A stretch of DNA of 21,438 bases from Candidatus Aenigmatarchaeota archaeon (GCA_016202725.1 JACQOD010000109.1:1-21438); one strand, 5' to 3'; counted from the first letter of the stretch, positions 14,148-21,438 are shown. Program-made: numbers and translations. Notes: generated by a model from the sequence alone, not told the origin.

Positions 14148-14326
14148 GCCCCGCGCCGCCAGCACCCTGCGGGGCCTTGGCCCGCAGATGAATGGCGGCA
14201 AGCACTTCTGAGCGCGGGGCCGGGGTCGCGGAGATGGATCGCCATCACGGGCGCAGAAATGCTGGCCGCCGCTGGACGCGTGCAGTCGGCATCAAACGCC
14301 CGCCGCTTTAGCGGCGGGTAGTTTAC
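14148..14326 (+). mobile_element. Structured element copy A (IS200/IS605-like ends; possible non-coding RNA)
   Basis: About 179 bp, closely related to 16131-16299 and in the same orientation. Nested stems are visible: GCCCCGC (14148-14154) with GCGGGGC (14214-14220); inside it GCCGCC (14155-14160) with GGCGGC (14194-14199); inside that CTGCGGG (14167-14173) with CCCGCAG (14181-14187). Then come a GATGG/CCATC hairpin (14233-14246), an 8-bp wobble-containing stem (14259-14266 with 14285-14292), and a terminal hairpin CCCGCCGC-TTTA-GCGGCGGG (14299-14318) followed by TAGTTTAC. The CTTTAG-containing terminal hairpin followed by a TTTAC-like site resembles the right end of IS200/IS605 elements and the 3' end of TnpB omega RNAs. 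No transposase is encoded. It is either a non-autonomous palindrome-associated element or a structured RNA. Confidence 0.6.
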
Positions 14327-14688
14327 GTCATTACCCACTGCAGGTTCTCTTGCTTCTGATGTCATTTTACCCTCTTGGAAACCGATAGCATGCGTTGGGC
14401 AGCTACACACGTACGAGGGGCATTCCCGGAGAAAGCCGCACCGCAGGGCCCCTGGCGCCATGGGCGCGGCGCAAGGAACGAGGACCTTCCTGAAGCTGTT
14501 CCCCCCCTCCCGCCGCCATCCCGGGACGTTTCCAACAAAGGCTGGCGCCATGGCGGTGCCCGGAACGCCCATGGGTTGCAGGCTGCCTCGTACGCCATCT
14601 GCTGGTGCGCAGCGACGGTTTCTTGGGCAAAGCCCTGGCGCCATGCAACCTATATAAATCGCGCCTTTAATAGCAGGATCAGGAGACT
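14327..14688 (+). promoter_or_regulatory. Upstream region with three TGGCGCCA palindromes and a TATA box
   Basis: This is the rest of the 582-bp gene-free stretch from 14107 to 14688. The 8-bp palindrome TGGCGCCA, each time followed by TG, occurs at 14453-14460, 14543-14550 and 14637-14644, spaced 90 and 94 bp. The last ends 6 bp before a good TATA box, TATATAAA (14651-14658), which predicts transcription from about 14680. An AGGAG ribosome binding site at 14681-14685 precedes the ATG at 14689. The three sites could be operators. I see no convincing gene in this stretch. Confidence 0.5.
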
Positions 14689-15192
14689 ATGCAACGTGCC
14701 GTTGTCCTCGCTGTCCTGGCGGTCGCGGCCGCCGCGCTCATCCTCATCCCCTTCCGTCCCACGGGGTTCGCCACTGCGCGGGACGCCCGCTCCTACACCA
14801 CCCCCCTCTTCATCGTGGAGACGGTCCGCTACCCCGCATTCGCCACCGTCGAGGCCCCCGCGGGGGGCACGGTCCCCCTGGGCCTGAACACCGACCCCGG
14901 CAGCCTGGGGTTTGGCCTGCTGCCTGCGGGAGAGAGCGAGGGGACCCGCTCCCTGAACGTGGACAACACGAAGGCAGCCACCATCAAGGTCAAGCTGGAA
15001 GCCAGCGGACCCATCGCCTCCCGCCTGACCTTCGACCAGCGGGCCTTCATCCTCCCTCCGGGGGTCAAGATGACCGTCGCGGTGACCTTCCATGCCGCGG
15101 GCGCGAGCCCTGCCAATTTCTCCGGCGAGGTGGCGGTGGTGACCCTGGAGCCGCGCAACCCGCTGGCTGAGGCCATTCTCCCCTGGATGTGA
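14689..15192 (+). CDS. Secreted or anchored beta-sandwich protein, unknown function
   Basis: 167 aa. A hydrophobic N-terminus (about 4-20, VVLAVLAVAAAALILIPF) is an uncleaved anchor or signal peptide. The rest is a single Ig-like beta domain: the segment around GSLGFGLLPAGESEGTRSLNVDN at about 71-93 is the usual pattern of extracellular domains in which the value of a protein 'level' strand is followed by a gap loop and N-D-N turn. I recognise no specific family. It begins an apparent operon with the next gene (4-nt gap). The pair is bracketed by elements A and B. Confidence 0.75.
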   Translation: MQRAVVLAVLAVAAAALILIPFRPTGFATARDARSYTTPLFIVETVRYPAFATVEAPAGGTVPLGLNTDPGSLGFGLLPAGESEGTRSLNVDNTKAATIKVKLEASGPIASRLTFDQRAFILPPGVKMTVAVTFHAAGASPANFSGEVAVVTLEPRNPLAEAILPWM

Positions 15193-15196
15193 GCGC

Positions 15197-15982
15197 ATGC
15201 GCCTGGAACGATCTGCAGCGAACGGGATCGGCCACCTGACCCTGCAGGCCGGCCTGGCGGCTGCGGGCGCGGTCATCCTGCTCTCCGCCCTGGCGGCAGC
15301 AACCCTGGTCGAGGTCGAAGTGGCGACGGTCCTCCGCGGCGAGGTGAAAAACGTGAGCGAGTCCGTGGCCAGCGGCCTCTACCTCGCCACGGCAGAGCTC
15401 ACCAACACCGGTAGCGTCGGCTACACCGCGAGGGCCCGCCTGGACCTCATCCGGGGGCAGGACATTGTCGCGACCGGCTGGTCCTCTCCTGCAGTTCTCC
15501 AGCCGGGGGAGCGCGCCGCCTTCACCCTCGGCTGGGCGCAGCCCAACGCCTCCGGGACCTTCATGGCCAGGCGCCGGTTCTATTTCGCCCAGGAGATACT
15601 CGAGGTCGGCGCGACGTCCCTGATCCTGGCCCCTGCGGAGCAGCGGGATGCGTTCAGCATCTCCGGCGTGCGGACGTATGACGACGTGATCCGCTTCGAC
15701 CTCTGGGCGAGCGAGCCTGTGGAGGAGGTGTACGTCCTCCCGGGCAGCCCTCCCGGATGGATCGTCGAGCAGGTCCTCCTTCCGCTGGGGAGGAGCGCGG
15801 AAGTCCGCCTGCCCTACACCGCGGAGGTGTTCCGGGAGCAGAGCCTCCGGATCGTCATCGCCAGCGCCGACGGCGCGCTCCTCCACGCAGAGAACATCCC
15901 GCTCCGCCGGGAGGAGGGGGCGTCCCGCTTCGTGGGGATTTTGCTGGACACGCTGATGCGCGCCTGGCACGGGCTGTTCTGA
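15197..15982 (+). CDS. Membrane-anchored protein with two Ig-like domains, unknown function
   Basis: 261 aa. There is a short cytoplasmic N-terminus (MRLERSAANGIGHLTLQ), a single span at about 16-38, then an ectodomain. Residues 45-145 look like a CARDB/Ig-like domain (LATAELTNTGSVGYTARARL, then LQPGERAAFTLGW). A second beta domain covers about 150-240, and the C-terminus is amphipathic. The N-terminal anchor plus beta ectodomain recalls pilus or archaellum accessory proteins, but no prepilin cleavage motif or archaellum gene is present, so I make no assignment. It is probably co-transcribed with the preceding gene. Confidence 0.72.
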   Translation: MRLERSAANGIGHLTLQAGLAAAGAVILLSALAAATLVEVEVATVLRGEVKNVSESVASGLYLATAELTNTGSVGYTARARLDLIRGQDIVATGWSSPAVLQPGERAAFTLGWAQPNASGTFMARRRFYFAQEILEVGATSLILAPAEQRDAFSISGVRTYDDVIRFDLWASEPVEEVYVLPGSPPGWIVEQVLLPLGRSAEVRLPYTAEVFREQSLRIVIASADGALLHAENIPLRREEGASRFVGILLDTLMRAWHGLF

Positions 15983-16130
15983 TTGGTCGAGATCGTTTCT
16001 GCTGGGGCCGCTGCAAAGCCAAGTTTCCAGCGTTGCACCCGCCTCCGGGGAGCGGCCCTTTTCCGGCTGTCATGACTGCCTTACCCCTGCCGCCCCATCG
16101 CTGGCTGGAGGGTAACGACAAGAAGTTTAC

Positions 16131-16299
16131 GCCCCGCGCCGCCAGAATCCTGCGGGGCCTTGGCCCACGGATGAACGGCGGCGTCAAGGCCGGAAGCGGG
16201 GTCGTGGAGATGGATCGCCATCACGGCCGCAGGACTGACCACCACCGGGCGCGTCCAGCCGGCGCCAAACGCCCGCCGCTTTAGCGGCGGGTAGTCTAC
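16131..16299 (+). mobile_element. Structured element copy B (IS200/IS605-like ends; possible non-coding RNA)
   Basis: About 169 bp, the second copy of the element at 14148 and the main content of the 378-bp gap from 15983 to 16360. The first ~50 bp and the last ~35 bp are nearly identical to copy A; the middle has diverged. Stems kept: GCCCCGC (16131-16137) with GCGGGGT (16196-16202), where C-G has become T-G wobble; GCCGCC (16138-16143) with GGCGGC (16177-16182); CTGCGGG with CCCACGG (one mismatch, one wobble); GATGG/CCATC (16209-16222); and the terminal CCCGCCGC-TTTA-GCGGCGGG (16272-16291) followed by TAGTCTAC. It is directly preceded by GTTTAC, resembling the sequence at its right end, as expected for IS200/IS605 cleavage sites. 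Confidence 0.6.
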
Positions 16300-16327
16300 A
16301 ACTCCTTAGTGGTAAAAGTGCCCTCTG

Positions 16328-16346
16328 ACTGTTTTATATGGACAGT
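16328..16346 (+). promoter_or_regulatory. TATA box within a small inverted repeat, beta-helix protein gene
   Basis: TTTATAT at 16332-16338 is centred 26 nt before the ATG at 16361. ACTGT (16328-16332) and ACAGT (16342-16346) form an inverted repeat around it, which might be an operator. The arms are only 5 bp, so the repeat could be chance. The promoter lies about 30 bp after element B. Confidence 0.55.
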
Positions 16347-16360
16347 TAATAATTTATTTA

Positions 16361-17713
16361 ATGAGAGAAGGCTGCATCGTCGTTTTGTCCGCCTTCTTTC
16401 TGATATTAAATCTCATTAATTTCGCTTACGCCACCAATGGGTGCGGGACTGGCGTTGAGTGTGGTTCCCTCCCAACAGACAACTGCGACGTAACTCAGAA
16501 TACGGTCTTTAGCACCGGCTTCTATGATCTGAATTCCGGTATTGATATATGCGCATCGAATATCTCCTTGAACTGCAATTCGTCTGTGTTGAATGGTACC
16601 GGGGAGCTTAGTGCGTTTATTGGCATTCATGTAAAAAACCAGAGCAATATAACCATATGGAACTGCAACATACAGAACTACCAAATTGCCCTCCGGCTTG
16701 AAGGATCATCAAATGATAGGATATTAAACAACTCTATTTCCCAGAACACTCAAGGGATTGTATTGGCAGAAGGGGCACTGGGATTTTCTAATAACATCAT
16801 CATTCAAAACAATAGGCTCTTGAATAATCGTTGTTTCCCATTAGCACCCATCTGTTCGAATATTGGAATACGCCTAAGTAATTCAGATAACAATACCATT
16901 ATAAACAACAGCATTAAGTCTCAATATGCCGAGGGACCCACATCCGGGGGACGGAGTGATGGAATCGATGTAAGAAGATCATTAAATAACACGATAATGG
17001 ATAACGTTATTCAAAATATTTCTCGAATAAATAGTCTGACTACTTCCTCTTCCGTCCGCTTAGGACCCCAGTCCCATGCCAATCTGATATTGAATAACAC
17101 TATTTTAGACATAGGGAACTTTGGCATTGAAGTCATTGGCCCATCCTCGTTCAACGTTTTTTTTAATAACACAATTGTAAACACCTCTTACGGAGTGTAT
17201 TTGAACTCAACGGAAAACAATACGGCGTACCACAACAATTTCATAAACAATTCTTTTAACTTAAAAGACAATGGATCGAATTTCTTTAACATTAGCGATG
17301 AGGGAAACTATTACAGCAACTACGATGAAGAAACCGAGGGTTGTTTTGACGAAAATGTCAATGGTATTTGTGATGCCAACCTTGGCAACGACCATTTCCC
17401 CTTCTGCAATCTCAACGGCTGGACCCTCGATTTCGATGTCCGCTCCCTCTCCGTCATCAACGCCACCGGCACGGAGCGGGTTTTCGAGTTCACCATCAAC
17501 AACTATGCCAACCTCAGCCTCGCCAACGTGTCGTGGTCCCTCGAAACCGGCCAGGATATGAAGAACTCCACCCTGCCGGTTACCCTCACCCCCTACGAGC
17601 GACTCTTCGTGTACGTATACCACAATTACACCGCGAGCGGCACCTACATCGTCACCGCCTCGGCCCAGGGGAACGGCTTCAGGGACGTTGAGAGCATTGT
17701 GATAATTGTCTAG
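16361..17713 (+). CDS. Secreted NosD-like parallel beta-helix protein with C-terminal CARDB-like domain
   Basis: 450 aa. Signal peptide 1-24 is followed by right-handed parallel beta-helix repeats from about 60 to 315, full of N-rich turns (NNSI, NNTI, NNRLL) in the NosD/PbH1 pattern. It ends in the familiar GNYYSNYDEETEGCFDENVNG calcium-like segment. Residues 350-450 form a separate Ig/CARDB-like domain. More than twenty N-x-S/T sequons point to heavy glycosylation. DNA up to about 17390 is AT-rich, while the C-terminal domain and following genes are GC-rich, so the beta-helix part may have been acquired. Such proteins bind or modify polysaccharide or act as adhesins; the ligand is unknown. 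It is the first gene of a three-gene run. Confidence 0.8.
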   Translation: MREGCIVVLSAFFLILNLINFAYATNGCGTGVECGSLPTDNCDVTQNTVFSTGFYDLNSGIDICASNISLNCNSSVLNGTGELSAFIGIHVKNQSNITIWNCNIQNYQIALRLEGSSNDRILNNSISQNTQGIVLAEGALGFSNNIIIQNNRLLNNRCFPLAPICSNIGIRLSNSDNNTIINNSIKSQYAEGPTSGGRSDGIDVRRSLNNTIMDNVIQNISRINSLTTSSSVRLGPQSHANLILNNTILDIGNFGIEVIGPSSFNVFFNNTIVNTSYGVYLNSTENNTAYHNNFINNSFNLKDNGSNFFNISDEGNYYSNYDEETEGCFDENVNGICDANLGNDHFPFCNLNGWTLDFDVRSLSVINATGTERVFEFTINNYANLSLANVSWSLETGQDMKNSTLPVTLTPYERLFVYVYHNYTASGTYIVTASAQGNGFRDVESIVIIV

Positions 17714-17725
17714 AAGGAGAAGAAC

Positions 17726-19321
17726 ATGCAGAGCGCAAAGCGAACCGGGGTGGCCATGCTCGCGCTTACGACCATTGTCGTCGCCCTCCTCACCTACTCT
17801 TTGGCATCCTCCCAGCCGAGCGGCCCTACAACCGCCTTCGGACCCAACTGGGACCGCACCTGTTCAGGCGCAGCGTGCACCGTAACGATATATCCCTTCC
17901 AGAAATACTATCAGGAAGGCGGCCAGTGGCAGGAAATCAACGAGGACTTCCAACCCTGCCCCTCGGCGGACTTCTGCGTCCCCGGCAACCTCTACCAAGC
18001 CAGCCTCGCCAACGGCAGCGTCTCCCTGTCATCAGGCACGCGCACCGCCGCCTTCAGGCTTCTCGCCGTGCGCTCTGGTGGGACAGAACTTACCCTCTCC
18101 TACTCCTCTGCAGGAGCGAACGCGAACCGAGTAGAGTATCGCAGCGTCCTGCCCGGAATGGACATCACTTTCTCCTACCTCTCCCGCGTCCTCAAGGAAG
18201 AGATCACCATTCATGCTCCCCTCTTCTCAACCTTCAGCGACGATCCTGTCTTCTCGTACCAGCTGGCAAACGAGGGGTTCTTCATCGAACCCCCCTGGAT
18301 CTGCGACGCCGCGGGAGAGTGCCAGGATCTCGTTCCGACCATCGCGGGCGGCACCTACAGTTTTTCGGTCCCCCTCGCCTGGCTGAACAACGCATCCAGG
18401 GTATATCCCGTCATCATCGACCCCTCCGTATCCCTCGACAACCAGTCCGTGATTTTCCAAGGCTACGTCGCACGGAACCCGAACGTGAACCCGAACACGT
18501 ACGTGAGGCAATCCGCCCAAAGCATCCGCGTCGGCCCCTTCCTGGGGGGCTTTCCCACCTCCCGCAAGATCTACCGCGGGGTCATCGAATGGAACGTCTC
18601 CTCCATCCCGGACGAGTCCCGGATCAATGCCATCATTCTCACCATCCGGGCCAACCAGGTCGCCAACTGCCCTGCAAACACCAACATCAGCTTCCAGGAC
18701 ATGGACCTCCAGATGGCCTCCTACCCCGACACCAACGCAGGGAACAACCTCTCCTTCATGGACATGGCCAATCTGTCCATCAGCCAACCGTTCAACTGGA
18801 CGAACATCACGGCCATCCAGTTCTACAACATCACCATCCGCGGGGAAAAGCATCTCGAAGCAAGGCTGCCCGCCGACTGGTTCAGCACGGGCATGGCATC
18901 CCAGATTGAAAACGACTGCGCTGCAGGGGCGGCCACGAACGAAACGCGCTTCGACTCCCCAGCCGCCGACCCCGCGAACCGGCCCGTCCTCACCATCACG
19001 TACACCCCCCTCGCGAACGAGTCCGAGGGCAGGCGGGCCATCGAGGTCGGCATCAACGGCAGCAGCCTGGGCAGCCCGCGCATCCGGACCGACCAGCAGC
19101 TCTACGTCCTGGACCAGAACGCGCAACACGCCATGGGAACGTTCGACAAGTTCACCAAGAACGCCACCCAACGGTGGGCGTTCAACTACGTGACCGGGAA
19201 CGAGAGCTTCACGAACATCTCCAGCCTCTTCCGCACGGTGAACATCTGGGAGAACCAGAGCCTGACGTTTGACGAGATCGCCACGCAGGTGGAGACGTTC
19301 ATCAATTCAACGAAGGTGTGA
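17726..19321 (+). CDS. Large secreted beta-rich protein (possible DNRLRE-like domain)
   Basis: 531 aa. Residues 1-28 are a signal peptide. The N-terminal half has YYQEGGQWQEINEDF and a long beta-rich region. At about 226-240, RVYPVIIDPSVSLDN leads into YRGVIEWNVSSIPDESRI, which resembles the start of DNRLRE-type domains of secreted proteins. A C-terminal helical segment (about 465-531) ends in a sequon, NST. Many N-glycosylation sequons and scattered cysteines fit an extracellular protein. An AAGGAG ribosome binding site precedes the ATG, 12 nt after the previous gene. I cannot assign a biochemical function. Confidence 0.78.
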   Translation: MQSAKRTGVAMLALTTIVVALLTYSLASSQPSGPTTAFGPNWDRTCSGAACTVTIYPFQKYYQEGGQWQEINEDFQPCPSADFCVPGNLYQASLANGSVSLSSGTRTAAFRLLAVRSGGTELTLSYSSAGANANRVEYRSVLPGMDITFSYLSRVLKEEITIHAPLFSTFSDDPVFSYQLANEGFFIEPPWICDAAGECQDLVPTIAGGTYSFSVPLAWLNNASRVYPVIIDPSVSLDNQSVIFQGYVARNPNVNPNTYVRQSAQSIRVGPFLGGFPTSRKIYRGVIEWNVSSIPDESRINAIILTIRANQVANCPANTNISFQDMDLQMASYPDTNAGNNLSFMDMANLSISQPFNWTNITAIQFYNITIRGEKHLEARLPADWFSTGMASQIENDCAAGAATNETRFDSPAADPANRPVLTITYTPLANESEGRRAIEVGINGSSLGSPRIRTDQQLYVLDQNAQHAMGTFDKFTKNATQRWAFNYVTGNESFTNISSLFRTVNIWENQSLTFDEIATQVETFINSTKV

Positions 19322-19323
19322 GC

Positions 19324-20493
19324 ATGCGTCCGAGACATTCTTTTATAGGCGAATGGGAGAGAAAGGGGCTAACGTCCGCCGCTTTCTTTGCATTTTTCGT
19401 GGGCTTCGTCTTCATCTACATAGCGTCATCGCAGTTCGCATTGGCGTCAAGTAATCCGCCTCAGCTCACTAGCCATTCGGTCACTCCCGAGCTTGGAGGC
19501 TGGGGAGAGACGTTCACCTTCCGGGTGACGGCCTCTGATGCTGATAATGATTCCATTACTGTTTATCTCTGGGTCAGGAAGCCGTACGAGCCCTTCTGGT
19601 CTCTTGTGGGAGAAAATAGCAGCTACCCCGGAGGAATGTGGACCGTGGAGTTCAAGAAATCCTCCTTTACCTCCAGTGACATAGGTCAGGTGTGGCAGTA
19701 CAAGTTCAACGCCACGGACTCCACGGGCCTGGCCGCCGAGACATCGAACGGGAGCTTCACGGTCGAGGCGGATGATATCGAAGTCCAGCACGTACAGGGA
19801 AACAATTCAGTTGTGAACAGGGTGCAGGGGAACTACACGTCCCTCTCCACCCGGGTGCTGGACACCGACACAAACCGGTATATAGTATCGGGCTATGAGG
19901 GACGCCTCTGGGTATCCACTGACCACGGAGCCACCTTCGGCATAGAAGGCAATCCCACAACAGCCGCCTCGGGGTATCTGAATTATCCCTTTTTCAATCC
20001 GGATTGCCGTTATCACGTGGGACCCCAGTATTGGATTATGGGCCTGATCGATAACACCACGTACAAGGACACGAACTCCTCAATCTTTACCCTCACCATC
20101 ACCACCGATCCCCTCAAGGGGAATGTCACCTCCCCGCACCGCAGGGGATACGTGGCCGGGCAGCAGGAGATCCTCTTCCGCGGCCGCCTTGCCGATGATT
20201 GCGGCCCTGTTGAAGGAGTTGCGGTCGTTTTCTCAGCGGAGCGCAGCGGCCAGGCATTCGCCTGCCCCCTCACCCTGGAGGAGGGAAACGGCTTCTATAA
20301 TTGCACGGTCCCCGCCAGCATGACCGCTTCCTGGCCTACGGGCCTCTTCAATGCCAGCATGCTAGCGGGGAAGGTGTACTACACGGACGGCAAGGCCACC
20401 AAGGCAGATGCCTTCCGCATCTGCCCCCGCGCGACGGCCAATGGCACTTCTGGGGGAATTTCATGGCGAGCCAACAGTAGATGCCTTTATTGA
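19324..20493 (+). CDS. Secreted multi-domain Ig-like protein, probably truncated at the C-terminus
   Basis: 389 aa. The N-terminus carries a hydrophobic signal or anchor (about 19-40). PPQLTSHSVTPELGGWGETFTF starts a classic archaeal extracellular Ig/PKD-like domain (VTASDADNDSITVYLW). A second domain follows at about 140-250 and a third from about 260, with VEGVAVVFSAERSG and AGKVYYTDGKATKADAF. The third domain then breaks off into RICPRATANG and an abrupt basic end without the next domain, so the gene is probably a shortened relative of a longer repeat protein. An in-frame GTG at 19318 overlaps the previous stop; ATG 19324 is preferred. It is the last gene of the operon and converges on the next one. 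Confidence 0.72.
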   Translation: MRPRHSFIGEWERKGLTSAAFFAFFVGFVFIYIASSQFALASSNPPQLTSHSVTPELGGWGETFTFRVTASDADNDSITVYLWVRKPYEPFWSLVGENSSYPGGMWTVEFKKSSFTSSDIGQVWQYKFNATDSTGLAAETSNGSFTVEADDIEVQHVQGNNSVVNRVQGNYTSLSTRVLDTDTNRYIVSGYEGRLWVSTDHGATFGIEGNPTTAASGYLNYPFFNPDCRYHVGPQYWIMGLIDNTTYKDTNSSIFTLTITTDPLKGNVTSPHRRGYVAGQQEILFRGRLADDCGPVEGVAVVFSAERSGQAFACPLTLEEGNGFYNCTVPASMTASWPTGLFNASMLAGKVYYTDGKATKADAFRICPRATANGTSGGISWRANSRCLY

Positions 20494-20625
20494 TTTATAG
20501 CGTAATGTCGGATGACATTCGGCTATCTCCTGCGACCATTATTGGACTGTCGTTGTCGCCTTTCGGGCCACGAGAAGGAGGAGAACCGAATATCTCCTGC
20601 GCGCACGTGAGAACATCGCCCGCGC
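20494..20625. other. Convergent intergenic spacer with a short direct repeat
   Basis: TATCTCCTGCG occurs at 20524-20534 and 20591-20601. No gene or clear terminator was seen, and the sequence may include remnants of the 3' end of the preceding gene. Confidence 0.3.
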
Positions 20626-21438
20626 CTACGGCGGCCCGGCAGTCTCCCCGGCTGGCTCCTCCTCCGGTTTCTTCTTCCGCTTCCGCGCGAGCAGGAGCAG
20701 CAGGACCATGACCAGGAACAGGAGCAGCCCCCCCAGCCCGCCCACCAGGAAACCAGGAAGGGCGATGGCCTCCTGGGGCAGCTGCAGCTCCGCGAGGAGC
20801 CGGACGGCCTCCCGGAGCTTGAGCCTGACCTCCCGCAGCTGCCGCCTGGCCTCTGCATAGTTTTCCAGCCCGTGCAGCCGCTTGGCCCGCTCCAGCTCCT
20901 CCCGGGCCTGGACGAGCACCTGCCTGACCTGGCCCACGTCCTTTCCCAGCAGCTCCTGGAGGTCTGCTTCGCCCTCCAGCCGGAGGAGGAGGTATTCGTA
21001 GTTCCGTATGGTGTCGCCGATATCATCCTCGGCAAGCGAGGGGGCGACCACCACTTCGATCTCCCCGCTCTCGGCGGTTTCGTCTGCGGTGACGGTGAAG
21101 GCCAGGCGGTATTTCCCCTCCGCAAGAGTGGCGGGGATGTCCAGGGACAGCAGGAAGACCCCTGTCCCCCCGGGCGGGAGGAAGGGGATGACCTCTGGGT
21201 CGACCAGGAAGGGGAAGCCGTTGGAGCGGCCGAGCAGCCGCGTGAAGGAGAGCGCAGTCTGGCCGGTGTTGCGCACGCGGACCATGGCCATCGCGGACTG
21301 CCCGGGAGCGACCCGCAGGGGGGTGATGTATTCGAGGGACATGCCGGGCAGCTGGTCCTCGAAGTCGGGGAGCTGGGTCGATCCCCCGGATCCTCCTCCC
21401 CCGCCCCCTCCCCCGCCGCTGCCAGCCGACCCCCCGCC
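20626..21438 (-). CDS. Membrane-anchored extracellular protein, N-terminus beyond the window
   Basis: 270 residues are visible. The frame stays open from the ATG at 21342 to the right edge, encoding GGGSAGSGGGGGGGGGSGG, then TQLPDFEDQLPG, so that ATG is internal. A long Gly/Ser linker therefore joins an unseen upstream part to an Ig-like domain (about 100 residues, YITPLRVAPGQSAMAMVRV...). Next come a helical, probably coiled-coil region of about 75 residues (from DIGDTIRNYEYLLL to LLAELQLP) and a C-terminal membrane span (ALPGFLVGGLGGLLLFLVMV). The protein ends in a basic cytoplasmic tail (RKRKKKPEEE). This is a type I-like surface protein anchored at its C-terminus. The function is not recognised. 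Confidence 0.8.
   Translation of the reverse strand, partial: GGGSAGSGGGGGGGGGSGGSTQLPDFEDQLPGMSLEYITPLRVAPGQSAMAMVRVRNTGQTALSFTRLLGRSNGFPFLVDPEVIPFLPPGGTGVFLLSLDIPATLAEGKYRLAFTVTADETAESGEIEVVVAPSLAEDDIGDTIRNYEYLLLRLEGEADLQELLGKDVGQVRQVLVQAREELERAKRLHGLENYAEARRQLREVRLKLREAVRLLAELQLPQEAIALPGFLVGGLGGLLLFLVMVLLLLLARKRKKKPEEEPAGETAGPP

Noticed and set aside
12649..14205. Open frame of about 518 codons antisense to purB
   Set aside because: The plus strand encodes a clear adenylosuccinate lyase; the minus frame has low-complexity H/G/R-rich sequence and no promoter.
14144..14644. Minus-strand open frame through element A and the spacer
   Set aside because: It reads straight through the inverted repeats of the element. 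The copy in element B does not preserve a comparable frame, so coding is unlikely.
20524..20601. Direct repeat TATCTCCTGCG as a possible insertion footprint or CRISPR-like unit
   Set aside because: There are only two 11-bp copies with a 56-bp gap, no mobile gene and no third unit.

Overview
The window is archaeal and GC-rich. It encodes an archaeal L10e-type ribosomal protein, a NurA nuclease, an S-layer protein of the kind known from DPANN and related archaea, and a regulator fused to an S-layer-type domain. Promoters look archaeal: for most genes a TATA-like box is centred about 25-27 nt before the start codon, so the mRNAs would be leaderless. Genes inside operons, and the S-layer gene, carry Shine-Dalgarno sequences instead. 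I cannot place the lineage further; a DPANN-type archaeon is my best guess from the S-layer type.

Layout. 44-2196: a membrane-tethered winged-helix protein (minus strand) divergent from nurA. 2197-5364: a long regulatory region with repeated GTTTCAC/GAAACAAT motifs, a structured leader, the S-layer gene and a T-rich terminator. 5401-6579: a HEPN/MNT pair (toxin-antitoxin-like) behind a promoter with two copies of a perfect palindrome. 6647-10689: a regulator with an S-layer-type domain (minus strand), divergent from glmS and glmU, which supply UDP-GlcNAc, presumably for surface glycans. 10837-14106: a small membrane protein, ribosomal protein L10e, dCTP deaminase and adenylosuccinate lyase. 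14148-16299: two related, highly structured elements of about 170-180 bp, in the same orientation, ending in an IS200/IS605-like hairpin and bracketing two genes for secreted or anchored proteins. 16361-20493: three secreted, sequon-rich proteins in one apparent operon, the first a compositional mosaic. 20626-21438: a C-terminally membrane-anchored protein (minus strand) that runs off the right edge.

The cell surface is the common theme: S-layer, amino-sugar supply, a possible S-layer-related regulator, and at least six secreted or anchored proteins. The points most worth following are the paired structured elements, the palindrome-controlled HEPN/MNT operon with a degenerate HEPN motif, and the GAAACAAT octamer, which recurs near gene starts. 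No tRNA, CRISPR array, rRNA or intact transposase gene was seen.
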